Source: Robiginitomaculum sp. (GTDB lineage: Bacteria; Pseudomonadota; Alphaproteobacteria; Caulobacterales; Maricaulaceae). Taken from it: a DNA stretch of 5,940 bases. Numbering within the stretch: the stretch's first letter is position 1; the number at the start of each line of letters is the position of its first letter. The DNA is taken from the NCBI GenBank assembly GCA_002733385.1, contig NVVO01000014.1:68763-74702 (forward strand), read 5' to 3'. The position numbers were made by a program, and so were the translations under genes. The notes beneath the pieces are model-generated. The model saw only the letters and a list, made by a program, of their open reading frames with translations. It did no database searches and had not been told where the DNA came from. This document shows, piece by piece, positions 1 to 5,852 of this stretch.

Positions 1-1317
1 GTAAGTTTTGATATTCCCGGAAATCCGCTAGATAGACACGCCACATGGAAACATGTGGACTGCCCGAAATGCAACAAGCCTGCTGTGCGTGAAACCGATA
101 CGCTGGATACATTCGTTGACAGCTCCTGGTATTTCGCCCGTTTTGCGGGCGCCAAAAACAATAAAAGCACGGATGATCGCCCATTTGATAAAACCATTGC
201 GGGACAATGGCTCCCGGTTGACCAATATATCGGCGGCGTCGAACATGCCATATTGCACCTGCTCTATGCCCGCTTTTTCGCCCGCGCTCTGCGTGATTGT
301 GGCCTCTTGGATTTACCAGGCGGTGAGCCGTTTAAAGGCCTGTTCACTCAGGGCATGGTCAATCATGCTGTCTATACGGACATAGAAGGTAATTATGTCC
401 TTCCTTCAGACGTGCATATTGATCGCCCAACAGAACACTGGAAATCATACAACAGTTTTATCAATTCAATTTTGAAAACAAATCCAAAATTCAAGACCGC
501 TTACGAAAAACAAATTGAAAAAACTGGAGGCGCAATTGTTCACAGGGAAAAAGAGACCGAAGAAGGTTGGCAACCTATACCCGTATTACGCGGCCCGATC
601 GAAAAAATGTCCAAGTCCAAGAAAAACGTCATAGACCCCCACGACATTATAGAAGGCTATGGTGCTGATGTGGCGCGGTGGTTTATGCTGTCCGACAGCC
701 CGCCCGCCCGAGATGTGGAATGGACGGACGCAGGGGCCGTCGGTGCCTGGCGTTTTACCAATAAAGTTTGGGACACGATTGCCGAAACCCCTAAGGACAG
801 TTTGAAAACCACTGGCCCGCTTGGCAATATATCCGGTGAGGCACTGGCGCTTCGCAAGGCCGTCCACAAAGCTTTGGAAAAAATAACCCACGGCATTGAT
901 AATTTTCGCTTCAATACCTCGGTGGCGCAAATTTATGAACTGGTCAATGCTCTGAAAAAATACACAGACAATGACGCCGCCAAGGTTGAGGCCATGAGCA
1001 TATTGGTGCGCACCGTCGCGCCGTTCATGCCGCATCTGGCCGAAGAATGCTGGGCGCATTTAGGCGGAGACGGGCTGGTTTGTGACGCGCCATGGCCCAC
1101 ACCCGACCCGGCTATGTTGGTGGAAGACGAAGTCACCATGCCCATACAAGTCAACGGCAAGCGGCGGGCCGAAATATCTGTAGCCAAAACCGCAAGTAAA
1201 GACGAGGTCGAAAAGCTAGCCTTGGCCCATCCGCGCATAACCGAATATCTGTCTGACAAACAGGTACGAAAAATCATCATTGTCCCGGGACGAATAATCA
1301 ATATAGTGGCGAATTAA
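1..1317 (+). CDS. leuS: Leucyl-tRNA synthetase, C-terminal half (5' end outside window)
   Basis: Class I aminoacyl-tRNA synthetase that charges tRNA-Leu in the cytoplasm. The frame is open from base 1, so the GTG at 55 is an internal valine and not a start; 438 residues are present of a family length near 860. In order one sees the end of the editing-proximal region with a CPKC zinc-type motif, the catalytic-core stretches RETDTLDTFVDSSWYF and LPVDQYIGGVEHAILHLLY, the leucine-specific region, the KMSKS signature (604-618, residues 202-206 of the fragment), the anticodon-binding helical domain, and the C-terminal tRNA-binding domain with VNGKRRAEI and the closing VRKIIIVPGRIINIV. The HIGH motif and most of the editing domain lie upstream of the window. 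The stretch before KMSKS (about 400-595) is longer and more AT-rich than I expect for alphaproteobacterial homologues. The downstream leuS-lptE-holA order is conserved in alphaproteobacteria. Confidence 0.98.
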   Translation, partial: VSFDIPGNPLDRHATWKHVDCPKCNKPAVRETDTLDTFVDSSWYFARFAGAKNNKSTDDRPFDKTIAGQWLPVDQYIGGVEHAILHLLYARFFARALRDCGLLDLPGGEPFKGLFTQGMVNHAVYTDIEGNYVLPSDVHIDRPTEHWKSYNSFINSILKTNPKFKTAYEKQIEKTGGAIVHREKETEEGWQPIPVLRGPIEKMSKSKKNVIDPHDIIEGYGADVARWFMLSDSPPARDVEWTDAGAVGAWRFTNKVWDTIAETPKDSLKTTGPLGNISGEALALRKAVHKALEKITHGIDNFRFNTSVAQIYELVNALKKYTDNDAAKVEAMSILVRTVAPFMPHLAEECWAHLGGDGLVCDAPWPTPDPAMLVEDEVTMPIQVNGKRRAEISVAKTASKDEVEKLALAHPRITEYLSDKQVRKIIIVPGRIINIVAN

Positions 1318-1437
1318 GTGAAGATGGCGTTCCGAGCGAAGCGAGGCAAGGGCAAGCGCCCGTCGGCGCCCGTGCGCCGCACCCGCGTAGGCGTGCGCTC
1401 TTGCGCACTGCCGTGAGCGATATAATAGGAGACGGTT
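1318..1437. repeat. GC-rich hairpin-forming intergenic element between leuS and lptE
   Basis: This spacer is far richer in G and C than its flanks and carries several short perfect stems: GGGC 1350-1353 with GCCC 1358-1361, GGCGC 1365-1369 with GCGCC 1374-1378 (4-base loop), and GTGCGC 1393-1398 with GCGCAC 1403-1408 (loop TCTT). It also contains the low-complexity GCGA-rich string CCGAGCGAAGCGAGG (1332-1346). None of the stems is followed by a T-run, so it does not look like an intrinsic terminator; it resembles a dispersed palindromic (REP/BIME-like) element. A 32-codon frame, 1318-1416, also runs through it. That it is repeated elsewhere in the genome is inference. The last 11 bases hold the lptE ribosome-binding site, AGGAGA at 1427-1432. 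Confidence 0.5.
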
Positions 1438-1950
1438 ATGAAATTGATACGCACCGCAATACTTTTGGCAGCCACACTTATTCTCACCGCATGCGGGTTC
1501 AAGCCCATGCACGCCCCTGAGGCTTTTGGCGGCAACGCCATTGCTTTGAAAAACATCCGGGTTGAAATGCAGGCCAATGGCAAGATCGACTTTCTATTGG
1601 CCCAAGCCTTACGCGACCGCATGGGCGATAACGGTAATGCCGCCTATATTTTAAGAATCAAGCCGGATTTGAGCCGCAGCAATCTTGGCATTGGCGCGGA
1701 TGATGTGGCTTCGCGCTATGATTTGGTGTTGCAAAGCGGATTTGAATTGGTGGCGACTAAAACCGGAGATGTGGTGTACCGGGGCGATGTCCGGGCGATA
1801 TCTACATTTGGTGCGCCCCGTGATCCTTACGGCACAGTAACAGCCCAGAACAACGCCGAAGAGCAAGTGGCCGCCGAAGTTTCCGACCGGATCATTGCCC
1901 GGCTGGCCGGCTATCAAGCCAGCACTGAAACCAAACCTGAAAACAAATGA
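1438..1950 (+). CDS. lptE: LPS-assembly lipoprotein LptE
   Basis: Outer-membrane lipoprotein that plugs and supports the LptD barrel, the machine that places lipopolysaccharide in the outer leaflet. It has 170 residues, normal for the family. The N-terminus is a textbook lipoprotein signal: MKLIR, a hydrophobic run, and lipobox L16-T17-A18-C19; mature protein would begin at Cys19 with CGFKPMH, matching the CGF-x-P opening common in alphaproteobacterial LptE. The middle holds a Leu-rich stretch (IDFLLAQALRDRM) and SRYDLVLQSGFELVATKTGDVVYRGDVRAISTF, the strand pattern of the family. The ATG at 1438 is preceded by AGGAGA with about 5 bases spacing, which fixes the start. The stop overlaps the holA start (ATGA), indicating translational coupling. 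Sequence conservation in LptE is low, so the call rests on signal, length and neighbours together. Confidence 0.9.
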   Translation: MKLIRTAILLAATLILTACGFKPMHAPEAFGGNAIALKNIRVEMQANGKIDFLLAQALRDRMGDNGNAAYILRIKPDLSRSNLGIGADDVASRYDLVLQSGFELVATKTGDVVYRGDVRAISTFGAPRDPYGTVTAQNNAEEQVAAEVSDRIIARLAGYQASTETKPENK

Positions 1951-3002
1951 AACTTGCGGGAGCGCGGGCCAGAACCTGGCTAAATGCACCGCCAGAGGAT
2001 TGCCCCGGCGTACTTTTATTTGGCCCGGACGCTGGCCTGTGCGCGGAACGGGCGGACGAAATCGCCAAAAAATTCTCTCCAAACCCGGACGACCCGTTTT
2101 CCACCACGGTGCTTAGTGCCGACGATCTAACCGGAGACCCGGCAAGGCTTGCCGACGAAATGGTGGCCCAAAGCTTGCTCGGGGATGCGCGCCTGATCCG
2201 CCTGCGCTTGTCCCATGAACGCGGCGCGGTTGTAATCGCCAAAACCATCAAAGCCCTGGACGCTCGCCCGGAAACCTGCGCCGCCAAACTGATCGTCGAA
2301 GCGGGGGATATGACGCCGCGCTCAGCCATACGCAAGGCTTTTGAGGGGGCCAAACATTTTGTCGCCGTCGCTTGCTACGCCGATAGTCAGGCCGATATAG
2401 CGGGCATGGTGCGCACAAGTCTAGGCGGTTTAAACATCAGCATAGACGCCGATGCCCTAGACGCATTTGTGCCTTTGCTTGAGGGCGACCGCCGCATGGC
2501 CCGCTCTGAAATCGAAAAACTGGCTCTGTATAAAGGCTACGGCCATGAGGAAAACGCACGGGTGTCTCTGGTCGACATCAAAGTTCTGGCCGCCGGGGCC
2601 GGGGCCGCCGGGCTTGATGATATTGTATTTGACGCCATGGCCGGAAACCCCAAATCCATGGACGCAGCTTTGCAGCGTGCTTTGGCCGGAAAAACCAGCC
2701 CCCACTCCGTGTTGGCTGCCCTGCAAAGACATGTGGTGCGCTTGCATCAGGCCAGTGCGCTCAAGGCAGATGGCAATAGTGCCGACGAAGCCATGAGAAA
2801 TTTGCGGCCACCGGTTTTCGTCATGCGCAAAAATGCTTTCGGCAATGCTTTGCGCATTTGGCCAGAAACTGCTCTGGCCCGTGCTATCAACCAAAGTCTG
2901 AAAACCGAGAAAAACATGAAATCCACTGGCGCACCCGCAGACGCATTATTGGGGCGGTTGCTGATTGCACTGTCCAGTTATGCGGCTCAGCGGAAGCGGT
3001 AG
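1947..3002 (+). CDS. holA: DNA polymerase III subunit delta
   Basis: Clamp-loader subunit that contacts and opens the beta sliding clamp within the gamma/tau complex at the replication fork. The product has 351 residues, close to the E. coli length of about 343. Recognisable stretches are VLLFGPDAGL (residues 22-31) with the following helix AERADEIAKKF at the start of the AAA+-like delta domain, SLLGDARLIRLR, LLEGDRRMARSEIEKLALY in the middle, LDDIVFDAMAGN and SPHSVLAALQRHVVRLHQA, and RPPVFVMRKNAFGNALRIW in the C-terminal collar domain. Delta naturally lacks working Walker motifs. The ATG at 1947 overlaps the lptE TGA, and the MKL opening fits alphaproteobacterial homologues, so the start is firm. 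The 3' end spans a 6-bp dyad (GCGGCT 2982-2987 with AGCCGC 3001-3006) without a T-run. Confidence 0.95.
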   Translation: MKLAGARARTWLNAPPEDCPGVLLFGPDAGLCAERADEIAKKFSPNPDDPFSTTVLSADDLTGDPARLADEMVAQSLLGDARLIRLRLSHERGAVVIAKTIKALDARPETCAAKLIVEAGDMTPRSAIRKAFEGAKHFVAVACYADSQADIAGMVRTSLGGLNISIDADALDAFVPLLEGDRRMARSEIEKLALYKGYGHEENARVSLVDIKVLAAGAGAAGLDDIVFDAMAGNPKSMDAALQRALAGKTSPHSVLAALQRHVVRLHQASALKADGNSADEAMRNLRPPVFVMRKNAFGNALRIWPETALARAINQSLKTEKNMKSTGAPADALLGRLLIALSSYAAQRKR

Positions 3003-3052
3003 CCGCAAGCCCCGTGCCATAATCCTGCCATGTTCATACACAAGATGGGTGC

Positions 3053-3475
3053 ATGATTACAGTTCGAAAAATAATCACAGTTACCTTTCGAGGGATAAGT
3101 TTGCTGTTTTTGGCTTTGGTGTTGTATGAAGCAGGGCGGGTCGTTGTTGCGAAGCAAACGGTAAATGAAAAATTTAAAACCGCGCTCACACAAAAAGATG
3201 GTTTTGTGTCTCTTACCGATATCTCCAAGGACTATATCGATATCTTCCTGCAAGTCGAAGACCCAATGTTTTACGCACATAAAGGTATTGATTTTAAAAC
3301 ACCGGGAGCGGGTCTGACCACGGTTAGCCAATCCTTGACCAAGCGCCTGTTCTTCAAACAATTCAAACCTGGTTTTGCCAAGTTGGAGCAAAGCCTGATT
3401 GCCCGCTTTGTTGTTCACCCGACCATCAGCAAGGACGACCAACTTCTGGCATTTTTTAGGCATATATATACTTGA
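3053..3475 (+). pseudogene. GT51 peptidoglycan glycosyltransferase (MtgA-like), truncated by IS insertion
   Basis: The intact family polymerises lipid II into glycan strands at the periplasmic face of the inner membrane. Visible here: a single N-terminal membrane anchor (about residues 12-32, RGISLLFLALVLYEAGRVVV), then the GT51 first motif with catalytic Glu69 in VEDPMFYAHKGID, a second motif in divergent form (TPGAGLTTVSQSLTK, residues 83-97, where classical enzymes have GGSTITQQ), and KLEQSLIARFVV (110-121). Native coding ends at Phe135 (about base 3457); the last five codons RHIYT come from the inserted element, whose -35 box TTGACA supplies the TGA stop at 3473-3475. The later GT51 motifs (an N-x-x-Y type helix and onward) are missing and not found further on in this window, so the product should be inactive. 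The start ATG at 3053 has only a weak upstream AG-rich sequence; a tiny 8-codon frame (3030-3056) overlaps it. Confidence 0.82.
3451..3458. other. Probable 8-bp target site of the IS1595 insertion
   Basis: ATTTTTTA lies between the last native codons of the GT51 gene and the GG that begins the inserted sequence. IS1595-family elements usually duplicate 8 bp of AT-rich target and begin with GG, so this is the expected left copy. No right copy is visible in the window. The boundary could shift by one or two bases. Confidence 0.45.
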
Positions 3476-3500
3476 CAAACCCATATGATTAACCTATATA
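3472..3500 (+). promoter_or_regulatory. Strong sigma-70-type promoter of the transposase, leaderless output
   Basis: TTGACA at 3472-3477 and TATATA at 3495-3500 are separated by exactly 17 bp. Transcription would begin about 6-8 bases after the -10 box, at 3506-3508, which is the transposase ATG (3507). No Shine-Dalgarno sequence lies in between. A 6-bp inverted repeat (CCATAT 3481-3486 with ATATGG 3498-3503) spans the spacer and -10 box and could be an operator. The promoter begins only 13 bp inside the element end, so transposase bound to the end would likely repress it. Confidence 0.7.
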
Positions 3501-3506
3501 TGGCTT

Positions 3507-4505
3507 ATGAGTATTTTAAGTAAGACATATTTTCACAATGAAGCCGATGCTTTCGCGCATTTAGAGTCCATTATTTGGGCTGACGGTGTGACCTGCCCGC
3601 ATTGCGGCAACTGTGGTAAGATTTATGAGTTAAGGGGCGTTCGCTCTAAACCCTCTAAGAAGAACCCAGAGGGCGTTGAGCGTCACGGCTTAAAGAAGTG
3701 CGCAGAATGCCGCAAACAGTTCACTGTGCGTGTTGGCACTGTATTTGAGAGCAGTCATGTACCATTGCACAAGTGGTTACAGGCCGCATACTTAATGATG
3801 TCCAGCAAAAAGGGCATTAGCAGTTTGCAGTTACAGCGCACACTGGAAGTAACCTATAAAACTGCGTGGTTTATGTCTCACCGTTTACGCGAAGCAATGG
3901 TGCAAAACGTCCTGCCTCCTATGGGCGGCGAGGGTAAGGTTATTGAAGCTGACGAAACTTACATCGGCAATAAACTGACAAAAAAAGAGCGTATGGACAA
4001 TATGAAGTGGGTTCGCAAGGACGGTAAAATACGCCGTGTAGGCCCACGAGGTTTTGCACATAAGCATACCGTAGTGTCCCTTGTCGAGCGTGGTGGTGAG
4101 GTTCGCTCCTTTCATGTTCAAAGCGCGACTACTGCGGTGGTTAGTCAAATTCTAACGGATAACGCAGACAAACGCTCTCGTTTAATGACAGATGAAAGCA
4201 AACTGTATATCAAGTCTGGTGAAACTTTCGCAGACCATGAAAGCGTAAAGCATAAACACAAAGAATATGTGCGCGGTGAAGCCTACACAAACACGATTGA
4301 GGGTTATTTCAGTATCTTTAAACGTGGCATGAAAGGCATTTACCAGCACTGTAGCGAGAAGCATTTACATCGTTATCTTGCTGAATATGACTTTCGGTAT
4401 AACAACCGTGAAGCGTTAGGCTCTAATGATATTATCAGAACAAATACGGCTTTATCTGGGATTGTTGGTAAGAGGCTTCTTTACAGGGACTCACCAATAG
4501 CCTAG
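3507..4505 (+). CDS. IS1595-family DDE-type transposase
   Basis: Catalyses cut or copy of the element at its ends. The 332-residue protein has the family layout. The N-terminal part (MSILSKTYFHNEADAFAHLE) leads into a zinc-ribbon with C30-x2-C33 and C65-x2-C68, a helical DNA-binding part (residues about 85-130), then the RNase H-like catalytic core: Asp149 in VIEADETYIG, Asp229 in LMTDESKLY, and the third site TNTIEGYFSIFKRGMKG, where Asn262 or Glu265 precedes Lys272. IS1595 members use either N or E here; both are present in the right area. No frameshift or stop is seen, so it should be functional. The ATG at 3507 has no ribosome-binding site and coincides with the predicted transcription start; the MSxLS-x2-YFH opening is, from memory, usual for the family, supporting this start. 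The 23-bp gap to the next gene suggests cotranscription. Confidence 0.95.
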   Translation: MSILSKTYFHNEADAFAHLESIIWADGVTCPHCGNCGKIYELRGVRSKPSKKNPEGVERHGLKKCAECRKQFTVRVGTVFESSHVPLHKWLQAAYLMMSSKKGISSLQLQRTLEVTYKTAWFMSHRLREAMVQNVLPPMGGEGKVIEADETYIGNKLTKKERMDNMKWVRKDGKIRRVGPRGFAHKHTVVSLVERGGEVRSFHVQSATTAVVSQILTDNADKRSRLMTDESKLYIKSGETFADHESVKHKHKEYVRGEAYTNTIEGYFSIFKRGMKGIYQHCSEKHLHRYLAEYDFRYNNREALGSNDIIRTNTALSGIVGKRLLYRDSPIA

Positions 4506-4528
4506 TTTTCAGAATAGGAAATAGGCTT

Positions 4529-5272
4529 ATGGCAACTGCTAAGGACATACCAAGCGATCTTGCAATTGAAATCGCGGCTAATCTAAAGCCAGGCGAGTTC
4601 ATTGCGGCTGCGCGCAGCTTCTTTAATTATGTTGAAGAAATTACCAAAACCACAATAGGTGGCGATGATGTCGAGTGGCGTGTAAAGGTCAAGGACAGTA
4701 GCAATGTATTAGCAGCTATGCCTATGGAAAGCGTTCATTCCAATACTGTCAATGCAATTTGCTCCCGTATGACGAAAAACATAGGCGATTTGTTGGAAGG
4801 TAATTTTATAGAAGATCAGGTGTCTGAATCTGCATTCAAAAGTTTAAAGCATTTGTCCGAATTGGTTAGAGATGGTGGGGACAACCCCAATACCATAAAA
4901 ATATGGATTAAGAAAAAACCGCTTCATTTAAACCGTGAAGTTGCCGCACTAATACAAGAGGACTGGAAAACTGACTATAATGACTACGGCACTGTAGAGG
5001 GGATACTGCAGGCCATCCAAGATGGTAAATCTTTGCAAATCAAAGTTAAAGATGTTTTGTATAAAACAGCTATTACTTGCTACCTTGATGATGATTTGTT
5101 GGGTGAGGCTTTAGCTAGTTTCCGCAAAAGAGTTGAACTGTCTGGGCTAATTCATTACCGCAAAAATGGTGCTCCAATAAGCATAACTGTCAGTGCAATT
5201 GATACCTTGCCAAATGATGATGAACTTCCAACTGCGAAAGACGTGCTTGGAATATTCAAGGCGGCAGTATGA
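4529..5272 (+). CDS. Protein of unknown function, partner of downstream PIN protein
   Basis: I do not recognise a named family. The 247-residue protein has no signal peptide or membrane segment and should be cytosolic. The N-terminal third is helical and acidic (LAIEIAANLKPGEFIAAARSFF, residues about 11-32). The C-terminal part (about 151-235) looks like five beta strands around short helices: GTVEGILQAI, LQIKVKDVLYK, AITCYLDD, KRVELSGLIHY, and PISITVSAIDTLP, an arrangement that could be a small barrel of OB-fold type; this is inference from hydrophobic pattern. A TAGGAA/AGG tract (4515-4525) precedes the ATG. Its stop overlaps the PIN gene start (ATGA), so the two are translationally coupled in the order usual for antitoxin then toxin. 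It is far larger than a standard VapB antitoxin (about 70-90 residues) and has no evident ribbon-helix-helix or AbrB motif. It may neutralise, guide or cooperate with the PIN protein. Confidence 0.85.
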   Translation: MATAKDIPSDLAIEIAANLKPGEFIAAARSFFNYVEEITKTTIGGDDVEWRVKVKDSSNVLAAMPMESVHSNTVNAICSRMTKNIGDLLEGNFIEDQVSESAFKSLKHLSELVRDGGDNPNTIKIWIKKKPLHLNREVAALIQEDWKTDYNDYGTVEGILQAIQDGKSLQIKVKDVLYKTAITCYLDDDLLGEALASFRKRVELSGLIHYRKNGAPISITVSAIDTLPNDDELPTAKDVLGIFKAAV

Positions 5273-5724
5273 CGGTAGAAAAGATATATTGGGATAGTGC
5301 AACATTCTTGGCGTGGTTTCAAGAAGATCAAGGCCAGTTTGAATTGTGCCAGAGCACGTTAGATAAAGCAAAAAATGGTGAGGTCATAATTGTAACATCC
5401 TCTTTGGCGATAGCTGAAGTCTTGTGGTTGCGCGGGCAGCAAAAAATCCCAAAAAACAAGGCTGAAATTGTCCAAAAATTCTTTAGACGTTCGTATATAC
5501 GCGTTGTGAATGTCACTCGAAAGCTTGCACATGAGGCTCAAGATTTGGTTTGGGATAATGATATAAACCCAAAAGATGCAATTCATGTCGCAACAGCAAT
5601 CAGCTTAGACGTTACAGCATTTGAAACGTTTGATAAAAAGCTGTTAAACAAAGCAGGAAACATAGGAACTAAAAATTTGATTTTCCGTAAACCCATTGCG
5701 CCAATACAGGGTAAATTACTGTGA
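5269..5724 (+). CDS. PIN-domain protein, VapC-like ribonuclease
   Basis: The 151-residue length matches single-domain PIN nucleases of the VapC type, Mg2+-dependent RNases that often act as toxins by cleaving tRNA, rRNA or mRNA. The acidic active-site set is visible: Asp9 in YWDSATFLAW, Glu50 in SSLAIAEVLWLRG, Asp103 in NPKDAIHVATA, and Asp122 in FETFDKKLL. The IYWDS opening and the KDAIHVATA helix are strong PIN signatures. The ATG lies in the stop of the preceding gene (ATGA) with AAGGCGG at 5258-5264 as ribosome-binding site, and its own stop overlaps the GTG of the following small gene. All catalytic acids are kept, so it is probably active. Toxin function is inferred from fold and gene order; PIN proteins may also process or degrade RNA without acting as toxins. 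Its low GC content agrees with its neighbours in the mobile block. Confidence 0.9.
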   Translation: MTVEKIYWDSATFLAWFQEDQGQFELCQSTLDKAKNGEVIIVTSSLAIAEVLWLRGQQKIPKNKAEIVQKFFRRSYIRVVNVTRKLAHEAQDLVWDNDINPKDAIHVATAISLDVTAFETFDKKLLNKAGNIGTKNLIFRKPIAPIQGKLL

Positions 5725-5852
5725 CTGATACAAAACAAATTGACAAATTCAAAGAAGTTGCCCGTGAACTGGATTGCAGCGAGTCTGAAAAAGACTTTGA
5801 CCGTAAGCTAAAGAAACTGGTAAAAGAAAAGCCCGCCAAAAAGACGGGCTGA
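5721..5852 (+). CDS. Small charged protein of 43 residues, unknown function
   Basis: The frame begins with GTG overlapping the PIN stop (GTGA), preceded at 9 bases by AGGG (5708-5711), and ends at TGA 5850-5852. It starts MTDTKQIDKFKEVAREL and ends in a lysine-rich tail (KKLVKEKPAKKTG). Two short amphipathic helices are likely: DKFKEVAREL and SEKDFDRKLKKLVK, joined by a DCSESE linker. The regular heptad-like charge spacing and the coupled start argue for a real gene. It could be a third partner of the PIN module, for example an RNA- or protein-binding accessory, or a small transposition helper. I do not recognise a named family. It ends just 2 bases before the putative IS3-like element, so the native 3' surroundings are lost. 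Confidence 0.65.
   Translation: MTDTKQIDKFKEVARELDCSESEKDFDRKLKKLVKEKPAKKTG
5822..5850 (-). terminator. Rho-independent-type terminator for minus-strand transcription
   Basis: A 6-bp stem AGCCCG (5830-5835) with CGGGCT (5845-5850) encloses a 9-base loop. Read on the minus strand the stem is followed directly by TTTTCTTTT (5830 down to 5822), the pattern of an intrinsic terminator. On the plus strand there is no T-run after the stem, so it would not stop the PIN-module transcript well. It lies inside the 3' end of the 43-residue gene and would stop transcripts leaving the IS3-like element before they become antisense to the PIN genes. Confidence 0.5.

Noticed and set aside
586..1059. Long open frame on the minus strand opposite leuS (also 1651-2353 and 2457-2894 opposite lptE and holA)
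   Set aside because: They are shadows of well-supported genes, with no recognisable domains and no ribosome-binding sites.
55..1317. GTG at 55 as the start of a separate 420-aa gene
   Set aside because: The frame is open upstream to base 1 and the upstream residues match LeuRS, so this is an internal codon of a partial leuS.
1421..1437. Perfect TATAAT at 1421-1426 as a -10 box for lptE
   Set aside because: No TTGACA-like -35 lies 16-18 bp upstream (CTCTTG at that distance is a poor match), and a start at about 1433 would cut off the AGGAGA ribosome-binding site. Chance occurrence next to the RBS is more likely.
2982..3006. Hairpin GCGGCT/AGCCGC at the holA stop as a terminator
   Set aside because: The 13-base loop and the absence of a T-run after the stem make an intrinsic terminator unlikely.
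3030..3056. Eight-codon frame (MFIHKMGA) overlapping the GT51 start by ATGA, possible leader peptide
   Set aside because: Too short to support, with no clear ribosome-binding site; such frames arise often by chance.
5491..5510. TATATACGCG stretch as the right end of the IS1595 element
   Set aside because: It lies inside the PIN coding sequence in a conserved part of the fold, and the match to the left end is too short.
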